Shown piece after piece: positions 1 through 13,960 of a stretch of 64,000 nucleotides of DNA (within the stretch, counting starts at the first letter, position 1; every line of letters starts with the position of its first letter). The position numbers and the translations under genes are program-made. Below the pieces are notes generated by a model, which was not told where the DNA came from, did not search any database, and was given only the letters and a program-made list of their open reading frames with translations. Source of the DNA: Sindora glabra (taxonomy: Eukaryota; Streptophyta; Magnoliopsida; Fabales; Fabaceae); assembly GCA_020226215.1 (NCBI GenBank), contig CM035230.1, positions 7,587,501 through 7,651,500 on the forward strand. Direction: 5' to 3'.

Positions 1-1920
1 AGCTTATGCAATAAGTCATCCAGGGAATATTTCAATTGAGAAGGAAAATGGATATATTAATTGCTACTTTGGGAACTCAAGAGCATCCCAAGTGTGTGAA
101 GGGCATTAGAGGTATAGTTAGCATTAAGAAAAATCTTGGAGGAACTTTAAAGTGTTCTTGTAATGAATGATTATCCGAGTAAGAATAGGAGGAGCTAACA
201 GAGGAATTGAAGGAATTGGTTTTATAGCATCTACTAGTTATCATCCAACAAATCAATAAGTTATGATTTGCCTTAAGGAATAGGAAGAGGTGTAAATGGT
301 GGCTAATATGCCATAACAGAGTAGCTGCTATCTTATTAACCTTGATCCCTTTCCCTAATTATAACAAGTAAATTCTCGTTACCTTATTACTTTTTGCTAA
401 GCACCTCTCAACCATATTATAGGATTATATTTATGCTAATTGACTAGGTTATTTATCATTAGAGATTTGATGTAGATGTGTACTTTTAATTGCAAGACCC
501 CTTATTAGACAAGTGATGAATGGCATGATTTTCCCTAATTATGTGTACTACACCATTACATAACTAAAGGACTAGTATAAAGTTATAGTAGACATTGTTC
601 AAGATCTTATGATTGTAGTGCCATTGCCAATGGAAAAGTTAACTATAGTGATCTAAGCAATTGCCATTTACCTAGCTTGGCTAAAGGCTTTAATTTCATT
701 CTCCACATAGGTAAAGTTTTACCTCCATAAGAAAAAAAAAGGGCAAGCAAGTGGTAGAGGGGGACAAAGATAAGGTTAGCAAGTTCAAAGAATTAAAGAC
801 TTTGATAACTTTTCATTATTGGAAAACATAAGTAAGCATATCTTTGGAAAAACTCCAATCCATTACACAAAAAATGTTAAGAGTTGATCTTATTTCATTA
901 TCTAGTAGCTTGGATGTCATGGGACATATTGATGACATTCTTCTATCTAAGAATCTCATTTTGTAGCTTTTGAATGGTGAGCAATAAGATATTTTCATTG
1001 TTAAGACTTAAATTAGGTGTGTTCATCTTTACCTCTCAAGTCTTTCTTAGTTTTGTGTACATATTAGATAGCATAAATTCAAATGTTTATACATTTAAAA
1101 AATTTATAGGCACTTGCACTATGTCATTGAGCAGAGGATCTTAGGTTCCTACTTAACTTTCCTAAATCTCAGCAGGACTAGGAAGTGAGAACAATAATGG
1201 AGTTTTAGTTTAAGTAGACAAGCTAAACCATGTTAATGAATAAGAAGTGATAACACTACATAGTACCATACTACGAATGGTATATAGGTGCAAAGATGAG
1301 CCTTAATTTAGCTTTGATTATATTTTCTTTTTTATTGTCTTACTTAAATATCGATAATTTTGTAAGCACTAGTATATACTAGTAGACACTAAGCTTTGTT
1401 TATCCAAAGGAGAAGATGATTTATTAGCTTGACTTGCTGGGGCACAAACCACACAATGGTTAGAAGGAGATGCTCACAAAGGCAATAAAGGTATATTATA
1501 GGATGAAAAACTCTAATAAGATTATCATTATCAAATGGGTGCAAGTAAAGGTGCATGTTTGGGTAACTAATATAGTGATTGATCATTATTACATGAAATT
1601 GACATTATTTTAAGTTTGTTTATTGCAATGCCTTAAATAAATAAGAAACATCGAGTGTAAATATTTAACAATGAAATATATGCAATATATGATCATACAC
1701 ATGAAGAGAAATGAAAAGTTTGATAGGATTATTCTTTTGAATTTTGGTCAAGTAAACACTTATTAAGTTTTATGTATAAATATATAGTTATTGCAAAGAA
1801 ATACATACCTCTATAGTGTAGAAGATTCAGCAACCTTATAAGGGGAATGGACTACATATGTATTAGGAAAGAGATAAACATTGGCATGAGAGGCACTGCT
1901 ATAATTTATTGAGTCAATTG

Positions 1921-1923
<3 letters not shown>
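1..1923. other. AT-rich intergenic DNA, no gene recognised
   Basis: Both strands are closed by frequent stops and the short open frames show no recognisable domain. The first 1 kb is somewhat less AT-rich than what follows and could be a very old coding or transposon remnant, but I could not match it to a family. Confidence 0.5.

Positions 1924-1991
<68 letters not shown>
1924..1991. repeat. (TA)n microsatellite
   Basis: An uninterrupted AT dinucleotide run of roughly 68 bases. Such tracts are common in plant intergenic DNA; the exact length may be affected by polymerase slippage or assembly. Confidence 0.95.
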
Positions 1992-1995
<4 letters not shown>

Positions 1996-4539
1996 GCTTG
2001 TAAAACTTAGTGCAACACTTGTAAATGTAGAAATTATTTTATATATATTATGAAAGTTATTTAAAAGTATTATTGTATGATTTAATGTAGTTTAAAAAGT
2101 AGTATTCTTTTATAGTAATAAGTATGCCTATCTTGTTGTTTATGTAATAGATTTGGTTTCTTTCATTAGGGTAGTAATAGAAGTAAACTTGTTTTAAAAA
2201 AGTGATAAACCACATTAATTGTTTATTAATAATTAATGTAAATTTTATATAACAATGACTATATAATAATAACTTATGTGAAAAAGTACAATTATGTTTG
2301 GATAATTAAGGAAATAAATTGATAAAGTAAAATTCTATGTTAATTTTATTTTACAACTAATGTGGTAAAGTAAAATTTTGTCCAGAAATTATAAAGCTCT
2401 AATTTTATAAATAGGACATCAATATTATATGGCAACATTTTTAGTGTATTACTAATGTAAAATACTTAAATAATGTTATTTTTTCTCTTTAAAACTTATG
2501 AAAATGAAGGTGGTAATTGAAATACAAAATAATCCTATCTCGATGCTAAGTTGTAGAAATTTATCATAATTTCTTTACAAAAGATCACCTAACTTGAGTT
2601 TAACTATTTGATCACTTTTACTAGAAATTTCTTCTCAATGTTAAAGTTCATTTGAACGCTTCATTTTTCCTTTAAACCTAATTAAGAATAACTATATGTT
2701 GATTTAATTGAATTCTATGTTTCTAATTTCATCTAAGATTTTAGGTGATGTCAGTTTCTTAAAGAAAATGTAGTCAATTTCTTGCTTACAAAAGTAAATC
2801 AATGGGTTTTTATATATAAAGGGTAATGATGAGAAGAAAAATATTTAAACAACATACAATATCACCAAAGTTTAATGGAATAAGTTAGGTAATAAATTTC
2901 TCCCTAATAAAAGCATATTATATTAATGTTTCACTTACAACATCAATTTTGACTCTTGTTTCCATTCTTTTATCATAGTATGACTAATAAGGATTTTTTT
3001 CAATGGCCATGTAATTAGAAGATAATATAAGTTCCTTCTTAGCATTTAGAGGTATTATTTTTAGTCTTTGCAATATCTATATATTATATGTTTTCTACTA
3101 TTTGGACCTAAATAAATGAATGAGATTGTTTTGATTAGATGTTTATTAGATTTGGGATATTACTTTTGAGCATGGAGACATTAAAATAGGGTTTGAATAT
3201 TGTTGCTAATGCTTGTACAATAATATGAGTTGCCAGATTTATGAATTAGGTTTAGTTACCATTTTGAGGGTAATGGGATTTAGGAGAATTCTATAGAAAA
3301 AATAAATAAATAACTTTTTTATTTTATAAAATTGTAATCTTATTATATATTATACATTGGTTATTTAAAATAAACTAACATTTTTTTTTAGAAATTTAAT
3401 ATACCAATTTTCAATAGGATAAAAAATAATATTTACTAAATCAAAAAAATGATGTTGTATTTCAATTATTCAATAATATTTGAGGACTAAAGACACCAAT
3501 TTTCTTGTAAAAAATGGATGTTGTTACAAGTATTCAACGTCAATTATAAAATTGATATTGAATATATCAAACATACAATGATACTTGTATAGATGTTGGT
3601 TAATAATTGATGTGGAATTGATTAAACAACTAGTGTTAAAAGGTATTTCTATATTAGTATGTAAGAAGCAATGAAATTTAAAGACAAACATACAACATCA
3701 TTATTTAATGGAACATCTAAGATAATGTAACAAATATGGTAGGCTTCTCATTAAAGTTCTATGCACTTGCATAATTTACTAACTTGGTATCTTATAGCTA
3801 AAGGAAGAAGTTAATTTTTTTTTTTGAGAAAGTGAGTAGAGAAAATTTTGGTTTTAGGCAAGAAATGAATTAACCATAATGGGACACCTATCCAAACAAT
3901 CTTTGTAGGTAAAATTCCATTTGGAGAGTAAAATAAATAACTTTGCTATTATCTTTGTTGTCTTTTTACTAGCCATAAATGGCAAGTTGAAAAGTTCTCT
4001 CATGGATTGGAGATTATCAATAGTCTTGGGTGTTAGGCTATTATACAAAATCATCAAGTCTTGGTACTAATTTAGAGAATCAAAGAGAGTAGTTATCAAA
4101 CCTCTAGTAATACAAGAGAATGTTACTAATGTTAGTTAAGAGATCTTTGTTATCATGCATGTGTTGTACCATGTATGGCCTAGAATATAACATACATCCC
4201 CTTTAGAATGTAAGGTCCTCACCTATCCTAGGGATACATATTCTTTATATAGGATTTGAGATGAGTTTATAGGTTCTAAAAGGAAATATCTTTATGTTTC
4301 ATTCTTAGAATCTTTTTTATATTTTTAAAAATGTTTTGAAGGAATTTTAAATTATTATTTTTTATTCAAAATTAAGAAAAAATTATCCAAAAATGTTTTC
4401 ATTCTCGAGAATATTATTTTCAACTTACTGTTCCTTAAAATATCTCTATAGGTGAAGGTGTTATCTTACATTCTTGTAAAATGAGAGTGCTTTAATGATA
4501 TTAAAAAACTATTTTATCTGCACTTTGATTAAATCCTTA
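1992..4539. other. AT-rich intergenic DNA, no gene recognised
   Basis: No coding frame, RNA gene or bounded transposon is visible. Around 3530-3640 there are short degenerate repeats of a motif like GTTGGTTAATAATTGATGT, reminiscent of subterminal repeats of CACTA-type elements, but no terminus was found beside them. Confidence 0.4.
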
Positions 4540-5031
4540 CCACTTAACCTACCACTACCTATCAATATTTATCATTGTCTATCACCACTTACCACCATTG
4601 TATAACTTTACCCATGTTATTGATAATACCTATAGTAATCCGAAGCCACCTACCTTTATCCACCTCTATTGACCATCACTTACCATTAACTACTATTATT
4701 TACCATTACCCACACTTGCCATTGTTAACCACTGGTCGCCATTACCCAAATCCATCATTGTTAGCCACTGCTTATCATCACTCATCGTTATTAACCATAA
4801 CTCACCATTACCCACTATTAATGATCATCACCTACCATCATTCATCATTATTAATCATTGCTCACCATTTTACCCATATTCACTGTTGTTCACCACTTAT
4901 TACCACCCACCACTTATCATTACTCACTATTGTTGATCATCACTTGCTGCTTACCATTCTATTAAGCATAGTTTGTCACCACCCACCACTTTTAACCATA
5001 TCCACCATGATTAATCATCACCTAGTAAATT
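4540..5031. repeat. Degenerate ACC/ATT-rich low-complexity block
   Basis: About 490 bases built from loosely repeated words such as CACCATTACC, CATCATT and CACTTATCA, with a strongly pyrimidine-biased plus strand. The lack of T-A-A/T-A-G words in one frame leaves a 152-codon open frame rich in His, Leu, Thr and Ile. That is expected from the repeat and is not evidence for a protein. It looks like a decayed minisatellite with mixed 3- and 6-base periodicity. Confidence 0.75.
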
Positions 5032-6179
5032 GATTAGTCAACTTTCCTACATTGACCACTCAATTTTTATAGGCATATTTTCGATAGTATGATTATATTT
5101 TAAAAATATACAAATTGATTAAAATAAAATATTATAATATTCCTAGAAATCTTTTAAATTGAACTGAACATAATAATATAATATTATTAAGAGTTACATT
5201 ATTGGGAATCATAGTTTTAAAAATGTTAAGACCACAATGTATGATTTTACAAATTAAATACTAGCTCAAAGAGTATCACTTGGATTTCACTTAATATCTA
5301 TATGTGGATGTGGATTCTTGATGTACACATCTTGTTATACAAACAAATAGATGTTATGTCTTTAGGATTCAATACCTTATTCTTTTTGGACTTGTTCTAA
5401 TACTACATAATTTTATATGATATGATAAAAATAAAGTTTAAATTTGATTCACTATTAGCGTAAAATTTTTTAAATTATCAATAAATAAGAACATGACATG
5501 TAATAAAAAAATTAATAATCTTTATTAATAGTAAAAATATTTTAATAATTTTTATTGACATAACATTATATAGATAAGTGAATCTAAAATTAATTTTTAT
5601 TTATAGTAAATTAAATATAAATCCTAATAATCATGGAGTATTTGCTCACATGATAATAATATTGATTCAAAATATTATATGATACAAACACACTTAACTT
5701 CGTACAAACATATAATATTTTTGGATAAGCTACAAGCTATTATCAAAATAGAATGACTTACCCTAATTATATGGAGTAATAGAAACCACTATATGCAAGT
5801 TGGAGTCAAATTAAAGAATAGCTAATGGTAAAATTTGAGTCACTTGTCACTTGACCTTGATAAAAAAGTTTACAAATAAAACCATAAGTTTACATAAATG
5901 CACGATTCATTCAATGTAAATTAGGCCTATAAATGAGCCAAGTTGAGTTAAGTTAAGCTTTTGCTTGTTCAATCCTTAGTTTGAGCAAATTAAATAAGTT
6001 TGAACTTGTCAAGCTTTCCAAATTCAAGCTTAGGCTTAACTATTAATGAGCTTTAACAAATTATATAATTTTTTTAACAACTAATAACAAAAATATGAAA
6101 GATAGTTTTTTATATAAATAAATGAAACCATAAATATAAATCTCATTCTATTCCAATAAATATACATATAAAATAGTTA
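5032..6179. other. AT-rich intergenic DNA
   Basis: No gene or bounded repeat is visible up to the AATCA target duplication that marks the left edge of the family-S element. Confidence 0.45.
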
Positions 6180-6184
6180 AATCA
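6180..6184. repeat. Target-site duplication AATCA (left) of family-S element
   Basis: AATCA immediately precedes the left end of the minus-strand element (plus-strand TGTCAC..., read as ...GTGACA on the minus strand). The same five bases follow the right end at 18492-18496. A perfect 5-bp duplication is what Ty3-type integrases leave and shows that 6185-18491 integrated as one unit. Confidence 0.85.
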
Positions 6185-7182
6185 TGTCACAATTTAATCA
6201 GATTGTGATTGGCGTGGATTCTGATATTGGTTTCCACAAGCCTTAACACTTTCACTTTTTTATCTAATAGAAGTTTCCAAATTTAAGAGGGACTTGAAAT
6301 TATTTTAAATTTTTTACAGAAGAACAAACATAATCTCTCTGTTTTTGTATACTTCTCAAAGGTCACCCTAAATATATATAACCTATTTTATTTCTAGATA
6401 TGATAATGATAATTATTCACATCATACCATACAGTACCAAACTTATACAGATACAATCGTTTCAACACATCAGCTAATTCAATAAATCTCTATTTGAATG
6501 TTGATTCTAATCCTAAATGAAACTTAATTGTCAAATCCTTTTATCATGCAATTTTTTATTCTTCACGCATGGCCCATAGCTCAAATAGCTTTCTTAACTT
6601 GAAATAAGTGAAAATAAAATAGAGTGAGTTACAAAAAATCTATGAGCATACATCTACCATTAATTTGTAGAAGATCAATTTTATAATTGATATTTGCAAA
6701 TTAATTATGTACTAATATTAAAATATTAACACACCTATTTTTCTTAGATTTTTAAAATATATGAAACCAAGCCCCGAAATAGAAGTTCTCTTGCATATGA
6801 CTTAACTCTATATCTTATATTGCCATTTATAGGAATATTAACTATTTGTTAATATATAACACCATTATCATATCATATATTACCCATTCTTCACAAATAG
6901 TTATTAAGGCTTAAATGCAACCAAATCATCACAGCACATCAAGTCTTTGCATTTATATCAAATAGTGACATTCAATCATAAGCAAAGTTCTAATATTACA
7001 TCACATCATGAAATCATTTATAATAACTGTGCCTATATCCATCTTTTTGATTTCCTGATCACTCTTGTATCATTCTCATATAATCTACTAGGAATTTCTC
7101 ATCTAACTCTTAGATTGATCTTATATTCCTTATAACTATTCATCGAGAACTTTTCATCCGACTTTCATATTTTAGCTTCATT

Positions 7183-7187
7183 ACCAT
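7183..7187. repeat. Putative left target duplication of the nested LTR (ACCAT)
   Basis: ACCAT precedes the TGTAATATCC start of the nested plus-strand LTR; ACTGT follows its end at 10765-10769. The two differ by two transitions. The equivalent position in the partner LTR reads ACTAT (16688-16692), and the uninterrupted site in the solo LTR near 41525 reads ATAGT. The pattern fits an old, mutated 5-bp duplication. Confidence 0.5.
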
Positions 7188-9387
7188 TGTAATATCCTCA
7201 ATTTAAATATAAAATTTTTATAAATTTTGATATTTGTGGATAAATTATTTATTTGGTTAATATTTATTTTTAATGTATTTTTTAAATGTTCTAGAATATT
7301 AAAAATAATATCTATGACAATATTCAAAAATTATTTACATATATGGTCATTATTAAGGTAAGATTAGATTAAAATAATTTTTATAAGAAATTTCTCATAA
7401 GATGAAAAATAATTTTTTAGTGAGTGGGAGTGCAAGGATCTATAAAATAATTTATGTGTATTTGATACATTATTTTTGAAAATTATAGAAATTTGAAATA
7501 GATTTATTAATTCAAGACTTGTTTAAATAATTTTTATAAATATTTTTTCATTAGTTGGAGTAATTTTAATGATCATAGATGTAAGGATTAATGAAAAAAA
7601 TCAATTGTATTTAATAAATTATTTTTTTGAAAATCATGAAAATTTGAAATAATTATTTTAAGATTTCCAAAATAATAAATACATATATACACACATAGCT
7701 TGAAAATAATTCAATTGAGATTCTAAACAAAAATTAACTTTATGAAAATAAATTAACTTTATGAAAATAAGTTTTTAATAAATCAATGGCTAGATTGTTT
7801 TTATTTGAATGGTTAAGATTTTGGGGCATAAGATAACTACTATTAGCAACATGGAATACAAACTCGGAGTTAGTCTTTCTTTAAGTCAGTGCCTTTCATT
7901 TTTAAAGAAGAAATAAAACTAGACCTTATGGGGAGCATTTCACCACTGCCTCAGCTTTCCCTATTCAATTCTTTTTCTTGCCTTCTCTCTTCCCGCATGC
8001 TCTCACTGACAAACAAGCTACTGGTCATGCTGTGTCTTCCACCGCCAGTGTTGCTGCCATCTACTCGAGAATTAACCACTATTGAACTTCCACAGCTCTA
8101 GCTGCCAATCAAGCTGATGAAGGCTATTTGACGAGGTGATTTTTTCTTTGATCTTCACGTATCACTACATTTTCCCATGATTTTTCTCCACTTTTCCTTA
8201 GCTATGGAAAGTTGGGGAGCCTTTGGATAACAATAGGGGAGCTGTGATTTTTAGCCTTCTACCAGTGTTCTGATGAGCTTTTGTCTCTGATGAGCTTTAG
8301 CTAACCACTTCCAAAATAGGTAAACATGTTTACGTCATAAAATTTTAATCTTTATAATGATTTAAGGTTTAACCTAAGAAATCCATTTTTGTAAAATTTT
8401 GAGATATATGTTGATTCATATTAAGAATGTGATTTTTATATAGAAAAATGTTAAAATACTAAGATTAGAATGCTTGTGGGTTATTATATTCTCATATTTC
8501 AAATTAATCCTGCTTGATTTAAGAAAATCCGAATTGTGTGTGTAGAATATATATATTTGGAAAATATAATCTTCTATGTTGTAAAATGCTAAAGTAGGAT
8601 GTCTAAAATATATGTGGATCATTTTATTCTACTATTTTAGAAGATTTATGCATGATTCAAAGAAACCCACTTGTATGCTTTGGTATATACGGTAATTCAT
8701 ATGAAAAATATGCTTTTATGTTCAAAAATACTAAGAAAATATAATCTAAGCGAATAGGGTGTATCATGTCTTATTACTTTCAAATGATTCAAGAAAGCCC
8801 TAATCATTTAAAGTGTAATTTTGATTACCTTGAAACAAAGCTAAGGGTATTATAGATAAAGTGATGTAATTGGGATCATCTAAGATTATTAAGTAGTAAT
8901 AATTCTCCTTGTATGAATTTAATTCAAATATTTCTATAAAGTGACATATTGTAATTTTACTAGTTAGTACTATAAAATATAAGATATGAAAACATAGGAT
9001 AATATAACAAAGTAAATAGATACTTTTTATAGCTCTAAGCTTTAATATTTATCTATAAAGGTTGATTTAAGAATCTTCGCATTATGATATTATACTCTTG
9101 GTTTCTTGAGGTTAACCTAAACAAGTACAATAAAATGCATTATAGGAGGATAAAATGTGATGTTAAACCTTAGAATAATAAAATAGGAAGAAAATGAGAA
9201 AAATATGACATATTTATAAGATATTCTTGTAATTTGTGAAATAGGAAGGAGAACTGATGAGTATAAATAATCTAGACCTCTAAGAGAGAAGAAGTGCTTC
9301 AGGTGAGTATACGTCTCACCACTAAACTTTTATCTAAATAAAACATGATCTAAATGTTGTGAATTATATTTTTCCTTATTGATAGTA

Positions 9388-9453
<66 letters not shown>

Positions 9454-10764
9454 TTTGTGGTATATTAAAGGAATACTATTAGTTCAAAGTGTGCAGTGGA
9501 AGCATGATAATAGTGTTTCTATTTATTGATAAATTGTGCTTGAGTCCATTAATATCTATGTGTTATGGATGTATAGGAGTACAACCATTGTTGTATATTC
9601 ATGCATAAATTGCTATGTGCTTGATATCATCCAAGGATGAATTTGAAATTTCACATAAAAGTTATATAAACAATTAAAAGTGAGAGTTAAGCTCTTGTGT
9701 ATATTATCAATGGGAAGTTGTGAATTATGTTGGAGTACTAACATTGGAAATTATGAATAAAGATGGAGCTATGATGTGAAAGTTGGATGGTAAATTCCTG
9801 CCAAATAGATGTGAAGGATATAAGTTCGATATAAAAGTTGGATGAGAAATTCCTAGTAAACTATATGAGAATAATATAAGAATGATTAGGAAATAAAAAA
9901 GATAGATACAGGCACAATTATTTTAAATAATAACATGATGTGATATAATATTAGAACTTATGATTGAATATCATGATTTTGCATGATTACAAAGATTTGA
10001 TATGATTGTGATGATTTGTTTGCATTTAAGCATTAATGGTTATTTATGAGTGTGATGCCTACCCAAAATAGGTAGTATACGATATTGAGATCTAATAGAA
10101 AGTTGAGACTCCTATGATTGTATTATGAGAAATAAAGTAAGTCATGTGTAAGTGAACTTCCATTTTAGGGTAGGATTGCACATATTTTAGAAATTTTGGA
10201 ATGGGTTTGCAAATATTTTTTAATTTAATATATGATTAATCTGTGATTATCATATATACATATATAATTGATTACCTATAAAATAGTGGTAGATATATGC
10301 TTACTAAGTTCTCGTAACTCACTTTATTTTACTTTCAATATTTTTTAGGTTAAGATAAGTGCTTTCAAGTCTTGTCATGCTTATGGAGATTCAAAACTAT
10401 CTTACTAAGAGATTTAACAGTTACGATTATAATTAGCAATAAAGATAGAAATGTGTTGAATTATATGGTGTTGAATTATTGTATACGTATATATAATTTG
10501 AAGTTGTATAGTATTGTGTGTATAGTTGATGCTGTTGTATTTGGAATAAATACACATTTTGCATCTTAGGGTTGTGTGACCCTCAGGAAGTGTTCAAAAA
10601 AGCGGAGATTCTATCCGTTTTTCTATAAAATTTTAAAGTGAAATATTAAAACCCCCTTGGAAATTTAGAAATTCTCGTTAAATAGAAAAAGAAAAAATTA
10701 TTAAGGTTTATGGAAACCAAGTATCGGGATCCATGCCAGTCATAATTGGAATTAGGTCATGAAA
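7188..10764 (+). mobile_element. Nested plus-strand solo LTR of family S
   Basis: A 3,577-base LTR that starts TGTAATATCCTC and ends near GGTCATGAAA (canonical CA end apparently mutated). It lies in opposite orientation inside an LTR of its own family. The reverse complement of its last 200 bases (10570-10764) matches the left ends of the minus-strand copies at 6185, 15666 and 40539. No interior, primer site or second LTR is present, so it is a solo LTR. Short open frames inside (7889-8101, 10372-10569) have no recognisable product. Confidence 0.75.
9393..9449. repeat. (TA)n microsatellite in the nested LTR
   Basis: Uninterrupted TA run of about 57 bases within the plus-strand solo LTR. Confidence 0.95.
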
Positions 10765-11996
10765 ACTGTTCACAATTTCCAATGTCATTATTGGCATGAT
10801 TCACAAGCAATATACATAAAAGAGCTTAACTTTTATATCACAATTCATCATTAGATAGAAACATCACTATGATACCCATTACTAGGCTTCTGCTGCACAC
10901 TTTAGTCAATTAATGCTCACTCAAACAACTAATTATTCTTATTCCATAGCATTGAATTTATATATGAATATATATGCATGAATAAGAAATCTATACTTTT
11001 AAGTAAAAGAATACAATTCACAATATTAAGTCATCTTTTATTAAAATAAAAATATGTGGTGAGTTATACACTCACCTGATGATGTTGATCCACCTTGAAA
11101 GTTCCAAAGCAACCATATTCATCTTTTTAAAATTTCCTCTTATTATCACCATTTACAAAGATAAATTATATGCACACTAATTATTTTCTTTTCACATATT
11201 ATAGATCCATAACCCGATCATAATATAATAGCATTCCATATCACTCATTTCTCATGTTCCCTAATATTAACTAATAATCCAACTATGCCACTTAACCATC
11301 TTAGATTTTAGCTTTCTTTTACATTTCTAGGATTAACTTACAAAATTAACATAGGCTTATATAACCAAACACAACATTGAAAGGATCTACTTATATTAAC
11401 TTTAAATTCCAAAATATTAACTTTTATGATACAAATATAGTCTAAATATAGTAACATAGTATTTTAAAGTTTCAAATCATTATTTTATCAAGCTATGTTA
11501 ATTATCCCATTGAGATGATAAAAATAAGATTTTCTAAACCGAGCATGACACAATCAAAATATTAAAACATTATGCTATCATAATACCATATTCATATCAT
11601 TTTTAACATTTTACAACATAAAAATCGTATTTTTCTCATACATTATCATATATTTTAAATATACATAAAAGTGAGTTTTCTAGATAAATTTCAAACTATT
11701 TGAAATCATAAAGGGTAATGTCTCTAAAATATCACAAGTATGATGCTCTAGCTTTCCATAGCATAAAAATATTATTTCCTAAAAGCATTACTGAGAATCT
11801 ATTATATACATGAAATGGATTTTGCTTGAATCATGTTAGAACCTTACAAAATATCTATTATAACCATATTATTCTAGCAATCTGTATCATAAAATTTCTA
11901 TTTTTTTGAGCCATCACCATATATTCAAAATACCTAGATACAGGCCTTTTCTAAAACATGCATGATTTTTCAAAAATAATAGCATACAATGCTTAG

Positions 11997-12024
<28 letters not shown>
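11997..12024. repeat. Short (TA)n run
   Basis: A 28-base TA run inside the family-S 3' LTR. The partner LTR has only a very short version near 17277, so it expanded in this copy or contracted in the other. Confidence 0.9.
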
Positions 12025-12029
<5 letters not shown>

Positions 12030-12633
12030 CATACTATTTTATCATTTTACAACATAAAAATTATATTTTTCATGTGTATCAATCATATGTCAAAAATACC
12101 TAAATGGGTTTTTCTTGAATTAATCAATAAGACATCATAAATATTAAGATTTTATGATGTAAATTGGTTCACCTATGTGAGATAGTTTCATTGGTGCTTT
12201 ACCAATAATAGAAACTTGCCAAAGTGCTTACAAATGGAAAAGGCTAAACAATTCTGTCCTTTTTTAGTTGCACTTCTTGCGGCTTCTATTCAGTAGCTAC
12301 CAACCACCACAAGCTATGAGCAATGCTTGGAGTAGAGGAAATCATAGCCGGCAAGCTCAAAAGAAGTAGCATATTCATTACTGTTCTCATCACAAAACGT
12401 GACCATCTTGTACTTATAAACAATAGTTGAGCTGAGTTGGTAAGCAAAAGAAAAATGTGAGTAGGTTCGTAGAGGTAGTGGCAGTTGAAAACACTAGACT
12501 TAGTGGTTGCGAATGATTAGAAGAGAAGAGAGAAGGAGAAAGAGAGAGGGGCAGCAGGAAAAGAGAGTGAGGAGAGAAAAAAGGTATTACTATTAAAAAA
12601 TGAACATGAAAGAGAGAGATAATAACATAAAAT

Positions 12634-13335
12634 GATGTGATCCCTCTTGCCATGATTGATTCAGATCTTTCTAGGTTAGATACTTCACACGAAAAAGATG
12701 AAGAGAGGTGCCATAACTCAAAGAATTGATAAGCCTTAAAGAAGGCCATAAGGATCAGTACCCTTGATCAGCACCCTAGAGAACAAAGTCTCACAAGTCA
12801 ATATGCTCAATTCATAAAATCTATATTATCCCTTCCAAATACTGTTTAGACATGTTTTATGTGGTAACATCCTTTACCACTAGACTTAGTAAAAACTTAA
12901 CATAAATTAACCCAATCAGCCCAATAAACAAACCTACTAAGAATGATAATAAAATTAAGTCTAAAATAAAAGGGTAAAAGGCTTAGGCCCGCTACAAGTA
13001 TAGCCCACCTAAAATCTAATTATAACGTTTATTTAGCTTAAGAAATGGGCCAAATAAAAGGACTAAACAAAACACAACCAAAACTAAACTAAATGAAATG
13101 CAGCCTTCTCTAGTTCTCATTGTTTTCAATCTGAATGCAACAAGATAATTTAGGCTCTTCTACATCCTATTTTGGGCCTTCAATTTTGGAGCCTTCCATG
13201 ATTAAATTTGCCATCATTTGATTTAGAGCTTCTTTGGCTTTCTTGACTCTTAGTCTTGTCATTGGTCCTTCCAATCCTTGGATGGCCTCCATGCTACGCT
13301 TTATCACGCCTTCTCGTATGTCCTCATCATAAAAT
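12634..13335. mobile_element. 702-base insertion in the 3' LTR with 8-bp flanking repeat
   Basis: The word CATAAAAT occurs at 12626-12633 and again at 13328-13335. The partner LTR (near 17848) has it once, followed directly by the same downstream sequence, and the 40539-54457 copy also lacks the 702 bases. On the minus strand from about 13330 to 13200 the insert reads like the extreme 3' end of a Ty3/gypsy polyprotein: after EGPMTRLRVKKAKEALNQ comes more of the basic tail and a stop. The 8-bp duplication does not fit a Ty3 integrase, so a DNA transposon carrying this piece or a filler-type repair insertion are alternatives. No terminal inverted repeat is convincing. Confidence 0.55.
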
Positions 13336-13960
13336 AAAAAGAAAAACTTAATAAAGCTTTGGGATACAGTACCAACATTAGAAAAAAATTAGGGAAAGGA
13401 GCATGAAAGGGGAAATAGAATGTTATAACATTGAGCTGTGAGTTTTACTAAGGTGCATCTCAGTGCACCATAAGCCTAACTTGTTTTTAATCTTATATTT
13501 CTAATTAATTTTATAAGATCCTAACCATCCATTTCAAATTAAAAATAGTCTAGCTATTTCATAAAGCTAATTTTTGTTTAAAATTTTAATTTAATTATTT
13601 TTAAGCTTCCCCTAATATATATATTATTTTGGAAATCCTAAAACAAATATTTTCATCTCCCTCAATTCCTAAAAATGAATTTATCAAATACCATTAATTA
13701 ATTGAAAAAATTTTATACTCATAATTACTATTTGCAACTTATAAGGAAATCCTTATTAAATATTTAAACAAATCTCAAATTTATAATAGTGATATATAAA
13801 AATAAATAAATTTCTAATATTATCTTAAGTATTATTTTCAATATTCTAAAAGTTTCAATATAGAAAATAAATTTAAAATAAAATATTAATTAAGTTAATA
13901 ATTAATCATCCACAAGTATAAAAATTTATATAACTTTAAATTTTAATTTCGGATATTACA

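Larger units (their letters stand above)
6185..13960 (-). repeat. 3' LTR of family-S element, split by a nested LTR
   Basis: On the minus strand it begins at 13960 with TGTAATATCC and ends at 6185 with ...GTGACA. Without the nested plus-strand LTR (7188-10764 plus one target copy) it is about 4.2 kb. A further 702-base insertion (12634-13335) is absent from the partner LTR and from the solo copy at 40539-54457. The sequence matches 15666-18491 and 40539-54457 along long collinear stretches, for example the phrase AGGCTTCTGCTGCACACTTT at about 10886, which recurs in variant form near 41848. Confidence 0.8.

Noticed and set aside
605..620. ATTGTAGTG as a CACTA terminus
   Set aside because: Only seven bases fit, and there are no subterminal repeats or partner.
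4575..5033. 152-codon plus-strand open frame rich in His, Leu, Thr
   Set aside because: It follows the degenerate ACC/ATT repeat exactly and has no domain or promoter context.
12414..12749. 111-codon minus-strand open frame
   Set aside because: It overlaps the edge of the 702-base insertion and the GA-rich part of a family-S LTR; Ser/Phe/Leu-rich translation of a purine-rich tract, not conserved in the sister LTRs.
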